A DNA stretch of 64,000 nt, taken from an uncultured Granulosicoccus sp. (GTDB lineage: Bacteria; Pseudomonadota; Gammaproteobacteria; Granulosicoccales; Granulosicoccaceae). How positions within the stretch are numbered: position 1 is the first letter of the stretch; each line of letters opens with the position of its first letter. The DNA is taken from assembly GCA_947492525.1 (NCBI GenBank), contig CANLNQ010000029.1:25915-89914 (forward strand). Direction: 5' to 3'. Both the position numbers and the translations under genes were made by a program. Below, one piece after another: positions 35,377-46,086 of this stretch. The notes beneath the pieces are model-generated. The model saw only the letters and a list, made by a program, of their open reading frames with translations, was not told the origin of the DNA and searched no databases.

Positions 35377-36294
35377 ATGGAAAAAACTGACTATCTGGAT
35401 ATCGATGGCCGCCAGCTTCGATTGCTGTTGACCATTCACGAATCGGGCTCCCTCACGCAGGCTGCTCAGCGTCTGGATATGAACCAGTCGACAGTGAGTT
35501 ACTGGCTGGATCAGCTGCGACGCAAATTCGATGATCCGCTGTTCACGCGTGCTGGAGCCGGGGTTGTTGCCACTGCCAGGGCCGAGCAATTGATACCGCA
35601 GGCTCGAGATCTGCTAAAAGCGCTGAACACCCTGGTGGAGCCGGATACCTATGTGCCGGAAGAGGATCAGGGTGTTTTGCGTATCGCCGGCAATGCACTG
35701 GAACGCGACCTTTTCATTGAACCGCTGTTCAGGCTGGTTCGACAAGTGGCACCGGGTCTGTCCGTGCAGGTTGTCAGAACCGGTTCGGGCTTCCAGGTCG
35801 TCGAGGATCTGCAACAGGGCCGCACAGATCTGGCGTTCTTCCACACCGATCTAAGCAGCGCCGATGGCATCAGGCGGCGCGTACTGCTGAAAACCCGATA
35901 CAGGGTATTCCACGATCCCGACATGCAGTCACCACCGCATGATCTGGAGAGCTATTGCCGCTGCCAGCACGCATGGGTTTCATTGGGGCCGGATACGCAC
36001 TCGGTCATCGATGCAAAGCTGCAGAGCCTGGGTAGAGATCGAAGAGTGGTGCTCAGTGCTGCTGATTTCGATACGCTGGCGGCGCTGGTACGCAACACCG
36101 ATATCGTGGTGACCTTGCCTGAAGTCTTCTGCCAGAGCAGCTTCCGTGAATTCAGCTCGGTAGAGCTGCCCTGGAAGCCGCCTGCGGTCAGCTGGGCAGT
36201 GCTATGGCACGCACGGCAACACAATGCGGCGCGACATCGTTACTGGCGACAACGTATCTCGGCGCTTTCAGCGACAGATGCGAGCGTTGGATAA
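35377..36294 (+). CDS. LysR-family transcriptional regulator
   Basis: A 305-aa regulator. The winged helix is residues about 8-65 (QLRLLLTIHESGSLTQAAQRL, then NQSTVSYWLDQLRRKF) and the periplasmic-binding-protein-like effector domain begins near residue 95. ATG 35377 gives the standard LysR N-terminus; an ATG at 35326 is possible. Divergent from the SnoaL protein gene, so likely its regulator. No typical T-N11-A operator could be chosen with confidence. Confidence 0.92.
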   Translation: MEKTDYLDIDGRQLRLLLTIHESGSLTQAAQRLDMNQSTVSYWLDQLRRKFDDPLFTRAGAGVVATARAEQLIPQARDLLKALNTLVEPDTYVPEEDQGVLRIAGNALERDLFIEPLFRLVRQVAPGLSVQVVRTGSGFQVVEDLQQGRTDLAFFHTDLSSADGIRRRVLLKTRYRVFHDPDMQSPPHDLESYCRCQHAWVSLGPDTHSVIDAKLQSLGRDRRVVLSAADFDTLAALVRNTDIVVTLPEVFCQSSFREFSSVELPWKPPAVSWAVLWHARQHNAARHRYWRQRISALSATDASVG

Positions 36295-36391
36295 TTTCCC
36301 TGCAAGGTGCCGAATCGTTCGGCCAGAACCACCCGTGCCGGCACCTTGACAGTCTATCATTGCACTTCTCAAAACCACACTGGAAGACGAC

Positions 36392-37531
36392 ATGCATACC
36401 TTGATCCCTGATGGCTGCCTGGTTGGCCGAGTCTGGAACAGCGCAGCGCAAGGCCCATCAGTGGTCACTGTCCGGAAAGGGCAGTTCATCGACATCACCA
36501 GTCGCACTGCGCCCCTGGTTCGAGACATCTGCGAGATGGACGATCCAGCCGGCTATGTACAGCAGGCTCAGGGGCCGGTGCTCGGCTCGATCGAGGAGAT
36601 TCTGTCGGCTACGGTGGGCGATCAGAGCCAGACGCATCTGCTGGCTCCCTGTGATCTTCAGGCCGTCAAGGCCTGCGGTGTCACCTTTGCAAATTCGATG
36701 GTTGAACGAGTCATCGAGGAACAGGCAGCGGGTGATCCGAAGAAGGCCGAAGGTATCCGTGCAAGGGTGCAGTCTGTCATTGGCGACAGCCTGAGTAATG
36801 TGCGTGCCGGATCGGTGGAAGCCGAAGGGATCAAACAGGCATTGATTGCCGAAGGGATGTGGAGTCAATACCTCGAAGTGGGTATCGGCCCCGATGCCGA
36901 GGTCTTTTCCAAGGCACAGGTTCTGTCATCGGTCGGTACAGGAGCCGATGTCGGTTTACACCCCATCTCGAGCTGGAACAATCCCGAGCCGGAAATCGTA
37001 TTGGCGGTTTCATCCGCGGGAAGGATCGTTGGTGCCACACTGGGCAATGATGTCAATCTGCGAGATGTCGAAGGGCGTTCGGCCTTGTTGCTGGGCAAGG
37101 CCAAGGACAACAATGCCTCCTGCGCCATCGGCCCGCTGATCAGATTGTTCGATGACAGCTATACCCTGGATGATGTTCGTGCAGCCGAGCTCGATCTGAC
37201 CGTGACAGGCACCGATGGCTTCGTCATGAACGGCGCATCGTCCATGAATCAGATCAGTCGAGACCCGGCCGATCTTGTCGCACAGACCATCGGCAGGCAT
37301 CACCAGTATCCGGACGGATTACTGCTTTTTCTCGGTACCTTGTTTGCCCCGACGCAAGATCGGGATGTGCCGGGCGAAGGTTTTACTCACAAGGGCGGTG
37401 ATGTCGTGACCATCTCGACGCCCGCCCTGGGAGCACTGGCCAATACCGTTCGACTGTCAACCGAATGTGCGCAATGGACGTTTGGTGTGAGCCACTTGAT
37501 GCGCAACCTGGCGGCCAGAGAGCTGCTTTGA
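36392..37531 (+). CDS. Fumarylacetoacetate hydrolase (FAH) family protein
   Basis: A 379-aa protein with a FAH catalytic domain in its C-terminal two thirds. Seen: the metal-ligand region NPEPEIVLAVSSAG (two Glu), GNDVNLRDVEGRSALLLGKA with the conserved Asp and Lys, and SSMNQISRDP. The N-terminal domain and the size resemble the FAH members acting on 2-keto-3-deoxy sugar acids rather than tyrosine-pathway enzymes; the substrate is inference. A lone gene between the LysR gene and a thiolase. Confidence 0.87.
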   Translation: MHTLIPDGCLVGRVWNSAAQGPSVVTVRKGQFIDITSRTAPLVRDICEMDDPAGYVQQAQGPVLGSIEEILSATVGDQSQTHLLAPCDLQAVKACGVTFANSMVERVIEEQAAGDPKKAEGIRARVQSVIGDSLSNVRAGSVEAEGIKQALIAEGMWSQYLEVGIGPDAEVFSKAQVLSSVGTGADVGLHPISSWNNPEPEIVLAVSSAGRIVGATLGNDVNLRDVEGRSALLLGKAKDNNASCAIGPLIRLFDDSYTLDDVRAAELDLTVTGTDGFVMNGASSMNQISRDPADLVAQTIGRHHQYPDGLLLFLGTLFAPTQDRDVPGEGFTHKGGDVVTISTPALGALANTVRLSTECAQWTFGVSHLMRNLAARELL

Positions 37532-37724
37532 TGGCGCAGGGCAGTGGCTCGGGACCGTGCTTGCAAGGTGAAATTGTTGCGTCTGCCACACCGCCGGGCA
37601 GTTGACTTCGACCGCTGTACCGGCCTGCTTCTGCAGTCGGTAGACGTTGCGCCTGCACCATAAACAGGCGAGAATCGATAGACAGGTGACTGCTGTGTCT
37701 CCGTAACCGAAAAGGTATCAACGC

Positions 37725-38906
37725 ATGAGTAACGAAGTCTTCATCATCGATGGCGCTCGAACGGCAATTGGAACATTCGGAGGCTCACTGGCAGGGCAGG
37801 CGCCGACAGCACTGGCCAGCCTGGTCACCAAGGAGGCCATGTCACGTAGCAAGGTAGATCCTTCGCATGTCGGCCATGTCGTCTTCGGGCATGTCATCAA
37901 TACCGAACCTCGAGATATGTACCTGTCTCGTGTCGCCGCCATCGATGCCGGAATCAGTCAGGAAGCGCCGGCACTGACGGTCAATCGTTTGTGCGGCTCT
38001 GGTGCTCAGGCAGTGGTGTCGGCAGCTCAGCATCTCATGCTCGGAGATGCAGAGTTGGCTGTTGCCGGTGGTAGCGAAGTCATGTCTCGCTCACCATACA
38101 TTCTGCAGGCGGCTCGTTTTGGACAGAAAATGGGCAATGCCCCCATGCTGGACATGATGCTGGGCGCTCTGTCGGATCCATTCGGTGCTGGTCACATGGG
38201 TGTCACGGCGGAAAATGTGGCAGCCGAGAACGAGATCAGTCGAGAGGCACAGGATGCCTTTGCAGCAGAAAGTCAGCGGCGCGCACTGGCAGCGATTGAA
38301 GCGGGAGTCTTCAAGGATCAGATCGTGCCGGTTGAAATCAAATCACGGCGTGAGACCATCGCGTTCGATACCGATGAGCACCCCAAGCCGGGTACCACGG
38401 CAGAGAGCCTGGCCGGGTTGCGTACCGCATTCCAGAAAGAGGGCACGGTCACCGCGGGCAATGCCTCCGGAATCAATGATGGTGCGGCGGCGATGGTTCT
38501 GGCAACCGCCGCAGCCGTGGAAAAACACGGCCTCAAGCCTCGCGCGAAATTGCTGGGTTACGCGCATGCCGGCGTTCGGCCCGACATCATGGGGATTGGC
38601 CCCGTACCTGCCGTGAGGAGTCTGCTCGACAAGCTGGGCATGACACATGAGCAGTTCGATCTCATCGAATCCAATGAAGCATTTGCAGCACAGGCCTGTG
38701 CCGTGAACCAGGCCCTGGGTTTGAACACGGACAAGGTAAACCCCAACGGCGGTGCCATTGCATTGGGCCATCCCGTTGGCGCAACGGGGGCGATTCTGAC
38801 GGTCAAGGCCATGTACGAGCTGGAGCGAACGGGCGGCCGGTATGCAATCATCACGATGTGCATCGGTGGCGGGCAGGGTATTGCTCTGGCGATAGAACGC
38901 GTGTAA
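37725..38906 (+). CDS. Acetyl-CoA C-acetyltransferase (biosynthetic-type thiolase)
   Basis: A 393-aa thiolase with all catalytic residues: nucleophile C90 in NRLCGSGAQ, H349 in ALGHPVGATGA and C379 in MCIGGGQG. Length and motifs fit PhaA/AtoB tetrameric enzymes that condense two acetyl-CoA or cleave 3-ketoacyl-CoA. With PhaZ encoded 6 kb away, a role in polyhydroxyalkanoate turnover is plausible, but degradative use cannot be excluded. Single gene, preceded by a 193-bp gap. Confidence 0.95.
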   Translation: MSNEVFIIDGARTAIGTFGGSLAGQAPTALASLVTKEAMSRSKVDPSHVGHVVFGHVINTEPRDMYLSRVAAIDAGISQEAPALTVNRLCGSGAQAVVSAAQHLMLGDAELAVAGGSEVMSRSPYILQAARFGQKMGNAPMLDMMLGALSDPFGAGHMGVTAENVAAENEISREAQDAFAAESQRRALAAIEAGVFKDQIVPVEIKSRRETIAFDTDEHPKPGTTAESLAGLRTAFQKEGTVTAGNASGINDGAAAMVLATAAAVEKHGLKPRAKLLGYAHAGVRPDIMGIGPVPAVRSLLDKLGMTHEQFDLIESNEAFAAQACAVNQALGLNTDKVNPNGGAIALGHPVGATGAILTVKAMYELERTGGRYAIITMCIGGGQGIALAIERV

Positions 38907-38999
38907 TGAGTCATGCGACGCCAGTCCCGTCAGAAGCCGTACGCTTGCGCAACTGGCGTCGTTCCCTTGTCCGTCTCGCACTCAGTCTGCGAGAATGCG

Positions 39000-40190
39000 A
39001 TGGATGAGTGCGCCGATGATGAGTGCAGCGATGCAGCGTCATGGGATACCAGCGGCGTCATTGCCTGGTTGCTGGATGAAGGAAGACTTCTGGCCAACAT
39101 CGACAAACTCACCCATGAACTGGGGCAACGGATGCTTGATGCGAGCGCGCCCTTGTGGCGCTATCGCGTGTCGATGCGTACCTTGCACCCACTGGTAGCG
39201 GCGTCCACATCCATCTGGGAAAGAGACGAGCAATTCATACCACCGGTGGAAGCCGAACATGGCATAGAGACTCGTTCAGCGTACATTGGCAGCCCTTTCG
39301 AAGCCATCGTCAACAGCCGTTCGAGTTTCAGGCGTCGCCTGGATGGCCCCTTGGGTGCTGCCGAACATTCGGTATTGCACGAGATCAAGGAACGAGGTGG
39401 CACGGATTACTTTGGTCTTCCCCTGATATTCACCGAAGGCGCCATGGCCATCATGGCCTGCACTACCGACAGGGTGGGAGGATTCACGGATACCGATATC
39501 GACAAGTTCACCGAAGTGGCGGCCGTGCTGGCTCCCATTGCCGAAGTATTCAGTCAGAAGCGGGTTTCAACGGCAATAGCGAACGCCTATCTGGGACAAA
39601 GAACCGGACAGAGAGTGCTGAGTGGGCAGATCACCCGAGGCCATGTGGAGAAGATCAACGCGGCCATCATGATCAGTGATATTCGTGATTGGACCGGTCT
39701 CAATACACGTCTGGCCGAGGATGAGGCGCTGGAATTGGCGAACCGATATTTCGATATTCTGGCCGATGCGGTGGAGGAAAACCGGGGAGAGTTGCTCAAG
39801 TTCATCGGAGACAGCATTCTGGCCATCTTTCCGCTTGAAGGAGGTTCATGCAGTGCCACCGATGTTTGTGAGTATGCATTGGCCGCGGCGCAGCAGGCCG
39901 TTCGAGTTGCCAGAGACGGTGAACTGCCGCTGGGTCTGGACTTCGGTATCGGCCTTCACTTTGGCGAGGTGTACTACGGCAATATCGGCTCCAGCACGCG
40001 AATCGATTTCACGGTCATGGGTCAGGCGGTGAATATCACGGCGCGCATGGAAAGCCTGTGCAGGAAATTCAACCGGCCCATACTGTTCTCGGAACCATTT
40101 GCTGCCCAGTTGACGCAAGAGACGGTACTGGTCGCCGCAGAGACCGTGAAGGGCTACGATGTACCACTGGAAGTTCTGACGATCGCCTGA
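39000..40190 (+). CDS. Class III adenylate/guanylate cyclase with N-terminal GAF-like region
   Basis: A 396-aa cytoplasmic protein. The C-terminal cyclase domain (about 205-390) shows the metal Asp residues in MISDIRDWT and GDSILAIFP, and the base-recognition/transition-state region in GSSTRIDFTVMGQAVNITARM. The N-terminal region (about 60-195) has the size and pattern of a GAF-like sensor (YFGLPLIFTEGAMAIMACT). It would make cAMP in response to an unidentified signal. The start at 39000 is the first ATG giving a soluble N-terminus; an ATG at 38913 lies seven bases after the thiolase stop. Confidence 0.9.
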   Translation: MDECADDECSDAASWDTSGVIAWLLDEGRLLANIDKLTHELGQRMLDASAPLWRYRVSMRTLHPLVAASTSIWERDEQFIPPVEAEHGIETRSAYIGSPFEAIVNSRSSFRRRLDGPLGAAEHSVLHEIKERGGTDYFGLPLIFTEGAMAIMACTTDRVGGFTDTDIDKFTEVAAVLAPIAEVFSQKRVSTAIANAYLGQRTGQRVLSGQITRGHVEKINAAIMISDIRDWTGLNTRLAEDEALELANRYFDILADAVEENRGELLKFIGDSILAIFPLEGGSCSATDVCEYALAAAQQAVRVARDGELPLGLDFGIGLHFGEVYYGNIGSSTRIDFTVMGQAVNITARMESLCRKFNRPILFSEPFAAQLTQETVLVAAETVKGYDVPLEVLTIA

Positions 40191-40204
40191 AACCGGCGAC
40201 AGTA

Positions 40205-40744
40205 TCAGGCCGAGCGCATTCGTGCATTGACCCAGCGTTCGATGGCCTGCTCGTTGGCGTCCAGCAACTCAGCCTGATCGTCGGTAAAACGCTGGAAATC
40301 GGCCTTGCTCAATTGGCCTATCCCGCACAGAACGGGTATTCCGCGCTCCATGGCCAGCGCGATCACACTGGCAAAACCCTTGCCTTGAGCTTCACTCTTG
40401 CTGAATTTGTTCACGATCAGCAGTTGCGGCAATGCCTCATCCGTGGATGAACGTAGCTGGCTTTCCACCTCCCAGGCAGCTGTTTCCAGTGCCCCTGCAT
40501 CGAGCCGACAACCCTGCGACAGTGGACCCAGGTCGGCGGAAATGGCGTAATGGCTGTTCGACCCGAGCACACGTAGCGTCATGTCGCAGCGTTCACGATC
40601 ATGTCGTTGCACATCACTCTGTACCGCACCGGCAAGCCTGACCTCACGCTCTGTCAGTCGTTGTGCCAAAGCGCTGAGCAGACGGTCAACCTGGCCTGCC
40701 TCTGCAGCGGGTACACCTGCCAGTGTGAATCCTTCGTCAGCCAT
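40205..40744 (-). CDS. DUF2478 family protein (putative NTPase)
   Basis: A 179-aa protein resembling DUF2478: an N-terminal strand FTLAGVPAAEAGQVDRLLSA, AGAVQSDVQRHDRERCDMTLRV with the conserved Asp/Arg region, and LLIVNKFSKSEAQGKGF. The family is linked to P-loop NTPases and molybdenum-related loci, but no Walker A is visible here. ATG 40744 with AGG eight bases upstream is chosen; in-frame ATGs at 40762 and 40765 add 6-7 residues. Convergent with the cyclase gene and divergent from the lactate permease gene. Confidence 0.75.
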   Translation of the reverse strand: MADEGFTLAGVPAAEAGQVDRLLSALAQRLTEREVRLAGAVQSDVQRHDRERCDMTLRVLGSNSHYAISADLGPLSQGCRLDAGALETAAWEVESQLRSSTDEALPQLLIVNKFSKSEAQGKGFASVIALAMERGIPVLCGIGQLSKADFQRFTDDQAELLDANEQAIERWVNARMRSA

Positions 40745-40926
40745 ACCGTGTACCTGATTCATCATGAACGCAGTATAGCGAACTGCTACTTGAACTTCGT
40801 AGTCCTCAGCCTTTGCACTGTGCTTGATAAAACTCAAGTCCTCCATATTGCAGATGGTTGGGCAAAACGGGGACAATAGACGGCTCGATCACATGCAAAA
40901 GCAGCCTAGCGGTTTCCGGACATTCA

Positions 40927-42636
40927 ATGAATCTCACCATCCTGGCATTACTGGCCTTCACTCCCATTATTCTGGCAGGCATTCTGTTGATCGGGCTGCG
41001 CTTCCCGGCGCGAACGGCCATGCCTATCGTCTATATCGTCACGGCGTTGATTGCGCTGTTTGCCTGGCAGATGAGCTTCAACCGCGTTCTGGCATCCACA
41101 CTGCAGGGTTTGATCCTGACCGTGGCCATATTGTGGATCATCTTCGGCGCGATACTGCTGCTCAATACGCTCAAGTATTCAGGGGGAATCAAGGCCATTC
41201 GCAACGGTTTTTCAGGGGTCAGCCCTGATCGGCGTGTGCAGGCCATCATCGTTGCCTGGTTGTTCGGCTGTTTCATCGAAGGTGCTTCGGGATTCGGTAC
41301 GCCAGCGGCCGTTGCCGCACCGCTCATGGTCGCGCTTGGCTTTCCGGCATTGGGTGCCGTTGTTGTCGGCATGATGATCCAGTCCACACCTGTCTCCTTT
41401 GGTGCGGTGGGCACTCCACTGGTCGTCGGTGTCACCGGTGGTCTGAACAAGGTGGAGATCTCTGAGCAACTCGCCGGCGTGGGTCTGGGGTGGCCGGACT
41501 ATTTCGGTACGGTAGTCTCTGAGGTGGCCATCATTCACGGAATCGTCGGCTTGTTCATGCCACTGTTTCTGGTCGTCATCATGGTGCGCTTTTTCGGTGA
41601 ACGACGCTCGTGGACAGAGGGCTTGTCCATAACGCCGTTTGCCCTGTTTGCCGGACTTTGTTTCGTGGTGCCCTATACCCTGGCCGGTGTCTTTCTGGGG
41701 CCGGAGTTTCCGTCCATGATCGGTGCCATGGCAGGGCTGGCCATCGTCGTGCCTGCGGCGCGGCGCGGTTTTCTGATTCCCGACGATCATTGGGATTTTG
41801 CGCCATCGAATCTGTGGCCTGCAGACTGGAGCGGTTCCATGCAGATACGGCTCGATGACGATCCGTCTCAGCGAACCTTGTCCACGCTGATGGGCTGGGT
41901 GCCCTATGTCCTGCTGGCCTTGATTCTGGTGGCGTCTCGCACCATCGGCCCTTTCAAGGACTGGTTGACATCCATCAGTGTCGGCTGGGCCGATATTCTC
42001 GGTGAGCAAGGCATTTCAGGCAGCATTCAGCCGCTGTACCTGCCGGGTGGAATTCTGCTGATGGTCGTCATCATCACCGCCTTCCTGCACCGGATGAAAC
42101 CGTCAGACCTGGGCAAGGCGGTCGGTGAGTCCAGTCGAACGCTCATGGGGGCAGGCTTCGTACTTGTCTTCACCATACCCATGGTGCGCATACTGATCAA
42201 TTCGGGCGTCAATGCTGCCGATATCCTGTCGATGCCGGTGGTCATGGCCCAGTTCGTGGCCGACAGTGTCGGCGATATCTATCCCCTGTTTGCACCGGCC
42301 ATCGGTGGCCTTGGCGCGTTCATCGCCGGTTCAAACACCGTATCGAATCTGATGCTGTCCGATTTTCAATTCAACGTGGCCGCCAACCTGGGCCTGTCGT
42401 CGGCGATGATGGTGGCTCTGCAGGCTGTCGGTGCTGCTGCCGGCAACATGATTGCCATTCACAATGTTGTCGCAGCTTCAGCCACCGTGGGTCTTCTGGG
42501 TCGCGAGGGGACCACACTGCGAATGACCATCATTCCCACGATCTACTATTTCCTGTTTGCCGGTATTCTGGGAATGCTTGCGTTCACCAGCCTGGGGGTC
42601 AGTGATGCGCTGATGCTCCTTGCCAACGCCGGATGA
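40927..42636 (+). CDS. lctP: L-lactate permease (LctP family)
   Basis: A 569-aa inner-membrane permease with about 13 hydrophobic helices and the LctP signature [20 protein letters not shown] (about residue 115). [11 protein letters not shown] and [16 protein letters not shown] are also typical. It imports lactate or glycolate with protons. The ATG at 40927 starts [13 protein letters not shown], the family N-terminus. It overlaps the D-lactate dehydrogenase gene by four bases, so uptake and oxidation are coupled. Confidence 0.95.
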   Translation: MNLTILALLAFTPIILAGILLIGLRFPARTAMPIVYIVTALIALFAWQMSFNRVLASTLQGLILTVAILWIIFGAILLLNTLKYSGGIKAIRNGFSGVSPDRRVQAIIVAWLFGCFIEGASGFGTPAAVAAPLMVALGFPALGAVVVGMMIQSTPVSFGAVGTPLVVGVTGGLNKVEISEQLAGVGLGWPDYFGTVVSEVAIIHGIVGLFMPLFLVVIMVRFFGERRSWTEGLSITPFALFAGLCFVVPYTLAGVFLGPEFPSMIGAMAGLAIVVPAARRGFLIPDDHWDFAPSNLWPADWSGSMQIRLDDDPSQRTLSTLMGWVPYVLLALILVASRTIGPFKDWLTSISVGWADILGEQGISGSIQPLYLPGGILLMVVIITAFLHRMKPSDLGKAVGESSRTLMGAGFVLVFTIPMVRILINSGVNAADILSMPVVMAQFVADSVGDIYPLFAPAIGGLGAFIAGSNTVSNLMLSDFQFNVAANLGLSSAMMVALQAVGAAAGNMIAIHNVVAASATVGLLGREGTTLRMTIIPTIYYFLFAGILGMLAFTSLGVSDALMLLANAG

Positions 42637-44360
42637 AAACCAACCCGATGACGATGACCAACAACGATCTGATCAGCCAGCTTCACTCAATTGCCGGGCG
42701 TCGGTACGTACACACAGACGCTCGCAAGTCGGAACGCTTCCGCAAGGGCTTTCGTTCCGGTGAGGGGGAGGCGCTTGCTGTCGTGCTGCCGGGTAGCCTG
42801 CTGGAATTGTGGCGGGTATTGAAGGTCGCGGTCGAGGCGAACAAGATCGTCATCATGCAGGCTGCCAATACCGGGCTGACCGAAGGCTCGACGCCCAATG
42901 GCAGTTATGACCGGGATGTGATCATCATCAACACACTGCGGTTGGACAAGATCCATTTGCTCGATCAGGGAAAGCAGGTGGTCAGCCTTCCCGGCGGTAC
43001 GCTGTACAAGCTGGAGAAACTGCTCAAGCCGTTGAACCGAGAGCCTCATTCGGTCATAGGCTCCTCGTGTCTGGGAGCCTCCATCGTCGGTGGTGTCTGC
43101 AACAACTCCGGCGGTTCCCTGGTACAGCGCGGGCCGGTCTATACCGAGTTGTCATTGTTCGCCCAGCGCCAGGCTGATGGCTCGCTGGCGCTTGTGAACC
43201 ATCTGGGTATCGATCTGGGCGATACGCCCGAGGAGATGCTGGAACGCCTGCAGGCCGGGCGGTTCGAGGAGAAGGATGTCAAACCGGACGCAGGCAAGGC
43301 ATCCACCAGTGTCTATCAATCCCGGGTAAGGGAGGTAGATGCCGCTACACCGGCAAGGTACAACGCCGATCCCTCGCATCTGCATGAGTCATCCGGATGC
43401 GCGGGCAAGCTTGCGGTCTTCGCAGTGAGGCTCGATACCTTTCCATCGAACACGGGTGACCGAGTCTACTATCTGGGTACCAACGATGCTGCAGAACTGA
43501 CCGCATTGCGCCGTCGTGTACTGGCCGATCTACCTGAATTGCCCATCAGTGGCGAGTATCTGCACCGCGATTGTTTCGACATTGCCCGAACGTACGGCAA
43601 GGATACGCTGTTGATGATTCACTGGTTGGGAACCGATTTCCTGCCGCACTTCTTTTCACTCAAGGGGCAGGTGGATGCTTTCACGAAACGTCTGTCGTTC
43701 GTACCCGATCATTTCAGTGACAGGTTGCTGCAGTTCTTCAGTCGATTGTTGCCTGAAGCCTTGCCCAGGCGAATGCTGGAATACCGGGATCGATATGAAC
43801 ACCATCTGATATTGAAGGTTGGTGCGGCCATAGCTGATGACACCGAGGCCTTGCTCAACGAGATACTGGGTCGTGACGGCTGGTTCGAGTGCGATGCCAA
43901 GGAGGGCAAGAAGGCCATGCTGCATCGCTTCGCTGCGGCTGGAGCGGCAGTTCGCTATCAGGCCACCCACGCGAGTGAGGTGGAAGACATCATCGCACTG
44001 GACATCGCCCTTCGGCGTAACGATACCGACTGGATCGAGGCCCTGCCAGAGGATATCGATGACCAGCTGATCACCAAGCTGTATTACGGCCACTTCTTCT
44101 GCCACGTGTTTCATCAGGACTACGTCGTGCGAAAGGGAGCGAATGCCTCGGCGATCAAGGCGAGGATGCTGGCCCTGCTCAACGAGCGCGGTGCCGAATA
44201 CCCGGCCGAGCACAACGTCGGTCATCTGTATGAGGCGAAACCGGCTCTGGCAGATTTCTACACGGAGCTGGATCCCACCAATTCCTTCAACCCCGGTATC
44301 GGCAAGACTTCCAGGCAGCAACGCCAGCTTGTGCAGGAGAAGAACACGGTCGAATCATGA
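42633..44360 (+). CDS. dld: Quinone-dependent D-lactate dehydrogenase
   Basis: A 575-aa FAD flavoprotein of the E. coli Dld type. The FAD-binding domain is seen in [17 protein letters not shown] (about residue 75) and [19 protein letters not shown] (about 143), followed by a membrane-binding middle region and a C-terminal cap ([14 protein letters not shown]). It is a peripheral membrane enzyme passing electrons from D-lactate to quinone. In-frame ATGs at 42648 and 42654 are alternatives. Coupled to lctP by a 4-bp overlap. Confidence 0.95.
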   Translation: MKTNPMTMTNNDLISQLHSIAGRRYVHTDARKSERFRKGFRSGEGEALAVVLPGSLLELWRVLKVAVEANKIVIMQAANTGLTEGSTPNGSYDRDVIIINTLRLDKIHLLDQGKQVVSLPGGTLYKLEKLLKPLNREPHSVIGSSCLGASIVGGVCNNSGGSLVQRGPVYTELSLFAQRQADGSLALVNHLGIDLGDTPEEMLERLQAGRFEEKDVKPDAGKASTSVYQSRVREVDAATPARYNADPSHLHESSGCAGKLAVFAVRLDTFPSNTGDRVYYLGTNDAAELTALRRRVLADLPELPISGEYLHRDCFDIARTYGKDTLLMIHWLGTDFLPHFFSLKGQVDAFTKRLSFVPDHFSDRLLQFFSRLLPEALPRRMLEYRDRYEHHLILKVGAAIADDTEALLNEILGRDGWFECDAKEGKKAMLHRFAAAGAAVRYQATHASEVEDIIALDIALRRNDTDWIEALPEDIDDQLITKLYYGHFFCHVFHQDYVVRKGANASAIKARMLALLNERGAEYPAEHNVGHLYEAKPALADFYTELDPTNSFNPGIGKTSRQQRQLVQEKNTVES

Positions 44361-44694
44361 CAGGAAGGTTGCCTGCGAGGATTTACATCGCCCTGCGGGC
44401 GCTTCAGAGAATGTGATTTATTGAAGCCGGAAGAAGAGTGAGTCGCCGCATTGCTCGGCGATGACATGCTGTTCATGACGTATCCATTATTTGCTGCGCC
44501 GCACCGAAATGGGGCGTGGCTGGAGATGTCACGGCCGTGAACCGCCAGTTCTCCTGCAATGAAGCCTGTTTCACCGAACTTTTTTCCGTGATTCGGAACA
44601 AATGTGAAATAAAGGAACTACACTCGTTCCAAATGTTGACTTTCCTTGATGTTGCGTTGCAATATGTGACGACATCGTGAAACCGGAGTGCTGA
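44361..44694. other. Gap upstream of phaZ
   Basis: No gene seen in 334 bp. The second half becomes AT-richer (44600-44660) and likely carries the phaZ promoter. No clear operator or RNA structure was found. Confidence 0.4.
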
Positions 44695-45963
44695 ATGAAT
44701 TATTACGCCAACGAACTGACACGTTCAGCGCTTTTACCCCTGCGCATGCAGAGCCACATGCTTCGTCAGATGATCGAAACGCCGCTGAATCCGTGGCCTG
44801 AAACCTATTCAAAGCGCTTTGTGTCTGCATCCTGCACCATGTTCGAGAACATGACACGTCGTTATGGCAAGCCCGAGTGGGACATTGACAGCACCCGGAT
44901 CGACGGACATGACGTACCGGTGACCGAAGACATCATTGTTGAGCGAACGTGGTGCGATCTGCTGCATTTTCATCGTGATGAAACATTGGCTGGCGATCGT
45001 GATGACCCCAAGGTACTTCTGGTTGCGCCGATGTCCGGGCATTACGCAACCTTGTTGCGAGGCACCGTCAAGGCGATGCTTCCCGAGCACGAGGTCTACA
45101 TCACCGATTGGCGGGATGCGCGCGATGTTCCCATGGCCTCCGGTTCGTTCACGCTCGATGACTTTGTCACCGAAATCATGGAGTGTATTCGTTGTCTCGG
45201 TCCGGATATTCACGTCATTGCGGTCTGTCAGCCAGCGGTTGGTGCTCTGGCTGCAACGGCTGTCATGTCCTCCATGGGGGATGAGTGCACCCCGGCTTCG
45301 TTGACGCTGATGGGAGGCCCGTTGGACACCCGACGCAATCCGACTGCCGTGAATGAATTCGCCGAGTCGAAATCGATCGACTGGTTCAAGCGTAATGTCA
45401 TACAACGTGTGCCGTGGCCGAATGCGGGTGCCATGCGACGCGTGTACCCGGGCTATATTCAGCTATCGGGCTTCATGGCCATGAACCTCGACCGGCATAT
45501 CGAGGCGCACAAGTCGGTGTTCAACGACATGATCACGGGAGACTGCGACAGCATTGACCAGCACAACAAGTTCTACGATGAATACCTTGCCGTGATGGAT
45601 CTTCCCGCCGATTTCTACCTGGAAACCGTGGAGCGGGTGTTCATCAAGCATGAACTGCCGAAGGGAAAGTACACCTACAAAGGTGAAGTGATCGATCTGG
45701 GCGCCATACGCGAAACAGCACTGATGACCGTGGAAGGAGAGCGGGACGACATCTGCGGTATCGGTCAGACAGAGGCTGCGCAGGATCTTTGCCCGAATGT
45801 GCCGGATGACAAGCGATGGCACTACATGCAACCCGGTGTCGGGCATTACGGAGTCTTCAATGGAACGCGATGGCGCACTGAAATCCAGCCGCGTATCCGC
45901 GAGATGATTCGCACCGTGCGGTATCAGCGACAGGGTGGCAGCCGTTCTTCAAAGGTTGCCTGA
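44695..45963 (+). CDS. phaZ: Intracellular polyhydroxyalkanoate depolymerase
   Basis: A 422-aa PHB depolymerase. The nucleophile elbow is VCQPAVG, with Cys (C178) in place of the lipase-box Ser, a hallmark of intracellular PhaZ. Other family features are MSGHYATLLRGTVKAMLP near residue 113, ITDWRDARDVP and a C-terminal PGVGHYGVFNGTRWR with the catalytic His. It degrades cytoplasmic PHB granules to hydroxybutyrate units. No synthase or phasin gene is adjacent. Confidence 0.95.
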   Translation: MNYYANELTRSALLPLRMQSHMLRQMIETPLNPWPETYSKRFVSASCTMFENMTRRYGKPEWDIDSTRIDGHDVPVTEDIIVERTWCDLLHFHRDETLAGDRDDPKVLLVAPMSGHYATLLRGTVKAMLPEHEVYITDWRDARDVPMASGSFTLDDFVTEIMECIRCLGPDIHVIAVCQPAVGALAATAVMSSMGDECTPASLTLMGGPLDTRRNPTAVNEFAESKSIDWFKRNVIQRVPWPNAGAMRRVYPGYIQLSGFMAMNLDRHIEAHKSVFNDMITGDCDSIDQHNKFYDEYLAVMDLPADFYLETVERVFIKHELPKGKYTYKGEVIDLGAIRETALMTVEGERDDICGIGQTEAAQDLCPNVPDDKRWHYMQPGVGHYGVFNGTRWRTEIQPRIREMIRTVRYQRQGGSRSSKVA

Positions 45964-46086
45964 ACGGCCAATCTTTCGTTTGCTTGAGTGATACTCGGGT
46001 CCTGGTGAGGAGGGCTCGAGCGTTTCATGCAAGTCGTGTCGTGCCGAATCGATCCAACAAGGCGAGTCGCTCGGCTGATGATTGCG